Assembly: GCA_038213005.1 (NCBI GenBank)
Contig: JBBQTU010000015.1
Coordinates: 1 to 31,623, forward strand
Origin: JBBQTU01 sp038213005
GTDB lineage: Bacteria > Planctomycetota > Phycisphaerae > Tepidisphaerales > Tepidisphaeraceae
Reading direction: 5' to 3'
Length of the DNA stretch: 31,623 nucleotides
The position numbers were made by a program, and so were the translations under genes. The notes under the pieces were generated by a model that did not search any database, was not told the origin of the DNA, and saw only the letters and a list, made by a program, of their open reading frames with translations. This document shows positions 31,567 to 31,623 of this stretch, piece by piece. Position 1 is the first letter of the stretch. Each line of letters opens with the position of its first letter.

Positions 31567-31623
31567 TGTGCGGGCGAGGACGCCACGCACGACCGAGAGA
31601 GTAGTGCGTGGCGTCCTCGTCCG
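31567..31623. repeat. Long imperfect palindrome, copy 2 (cut by the window edge)
   Basis: Same structure as 31426-31486, 141 bp downstream, with one difference in the left arm that restores pairing (catgcac to cacgcac). The right arm is cut off at the window end. Confidence 0.85.

Overview
The window looks like chromosomal DNA from a high-GC planctomycete, most likely Phycisphaerae or a relative. The inference rests on several things together: a dockerin/Fn3 secreted protein, a PEP-CTERM protease, a Ser/Thr kinase fused to an FGE-sulfatase domain, a fused siroheme decarboxylase, a GH10-like protein, DUF2959, and many dispersed stem-loop repeats rich in GGGCT/AGCCC. No rRNA, tRNA, CRISPR array or intact insertion sequence was recognised.

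Layout. 1-2662: 3' part of a dockerin protein (+) converging on, and overlapping, a PEP-CTERM trypsin-like protease (-). 2719-6474 (-): unknown membrane protein, half-size EamA transporter, TSUP permease and alanine racemase, with a hairpin-repeat island at 4172-4315. 7083-15452: a signalling region. It holds a membrane Ser/Thr kinase ending in an FGE-like domain, a PstS-like lipoprotein, a convergent zinc-ribbon membrane protein, and a compact three-gene operon of vWA (TerY-like), PP2C phosphatase and divergent kinase/zinc-ribbon/TM/HhH protein. 15453-16566: gene-free, with tandem repeats, a possible transposase tail and a C-rich tract. 16567-19519: DUF2959 lipoprotein (-), divergent fused AhbA-AhbB siroheme decarboxylase (+) and a TPR-like membrane protein (+). 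19529-20122: an island built almost wholly of repeats. 20180-22764: NHL-repeat lipoprotein (+) and a polytopic membrane protein (-). 22991-26715 (-): GT2 glycosyltransferase, sulfotransferase, GH10-like protein lacking both catalytic glutamates, and a ComEA-like HhH protein. 26716-27452: gene-free, with a second copy of the transposase-tail module. 27453-30821 (+): a large secreted beta-propeller/CBM9-like protein followed by a strong terminator. 30899-31623: repeats only.

The clearest functional unit is the vWA-PP2C-kinase triad (12065-15452), with genes 3 bp apart or overlapping by 20 bp. It matches the TerY-phosphatase-kinase triad known from comparative genomics of Ter-type stress systems. 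Its neighbours (a kinase-FGE receptor-like protein, a PstS-like lipoprotein without transporter genes and a zinc-ribbon membrane protein) could belong to the same signalling process, but that is inference.

The most unusual non-coding material is of two kinds. One is a 101-bp element with 19-bp terminal inverted repeats and cloverleaf-like folding potential, present twice in opposite orientation (19792 and 31216). The other is a set of three related modules (near 15.7, 26.9 and 31.1 kb) that pair a conserved coding tail with adjacent CTA..TGCGTCCC repeats, resembling a REP/RAYT-type transposase and its cognate repeats in decay. All start choices and functions were read by eye from sequence; no database search was possible.
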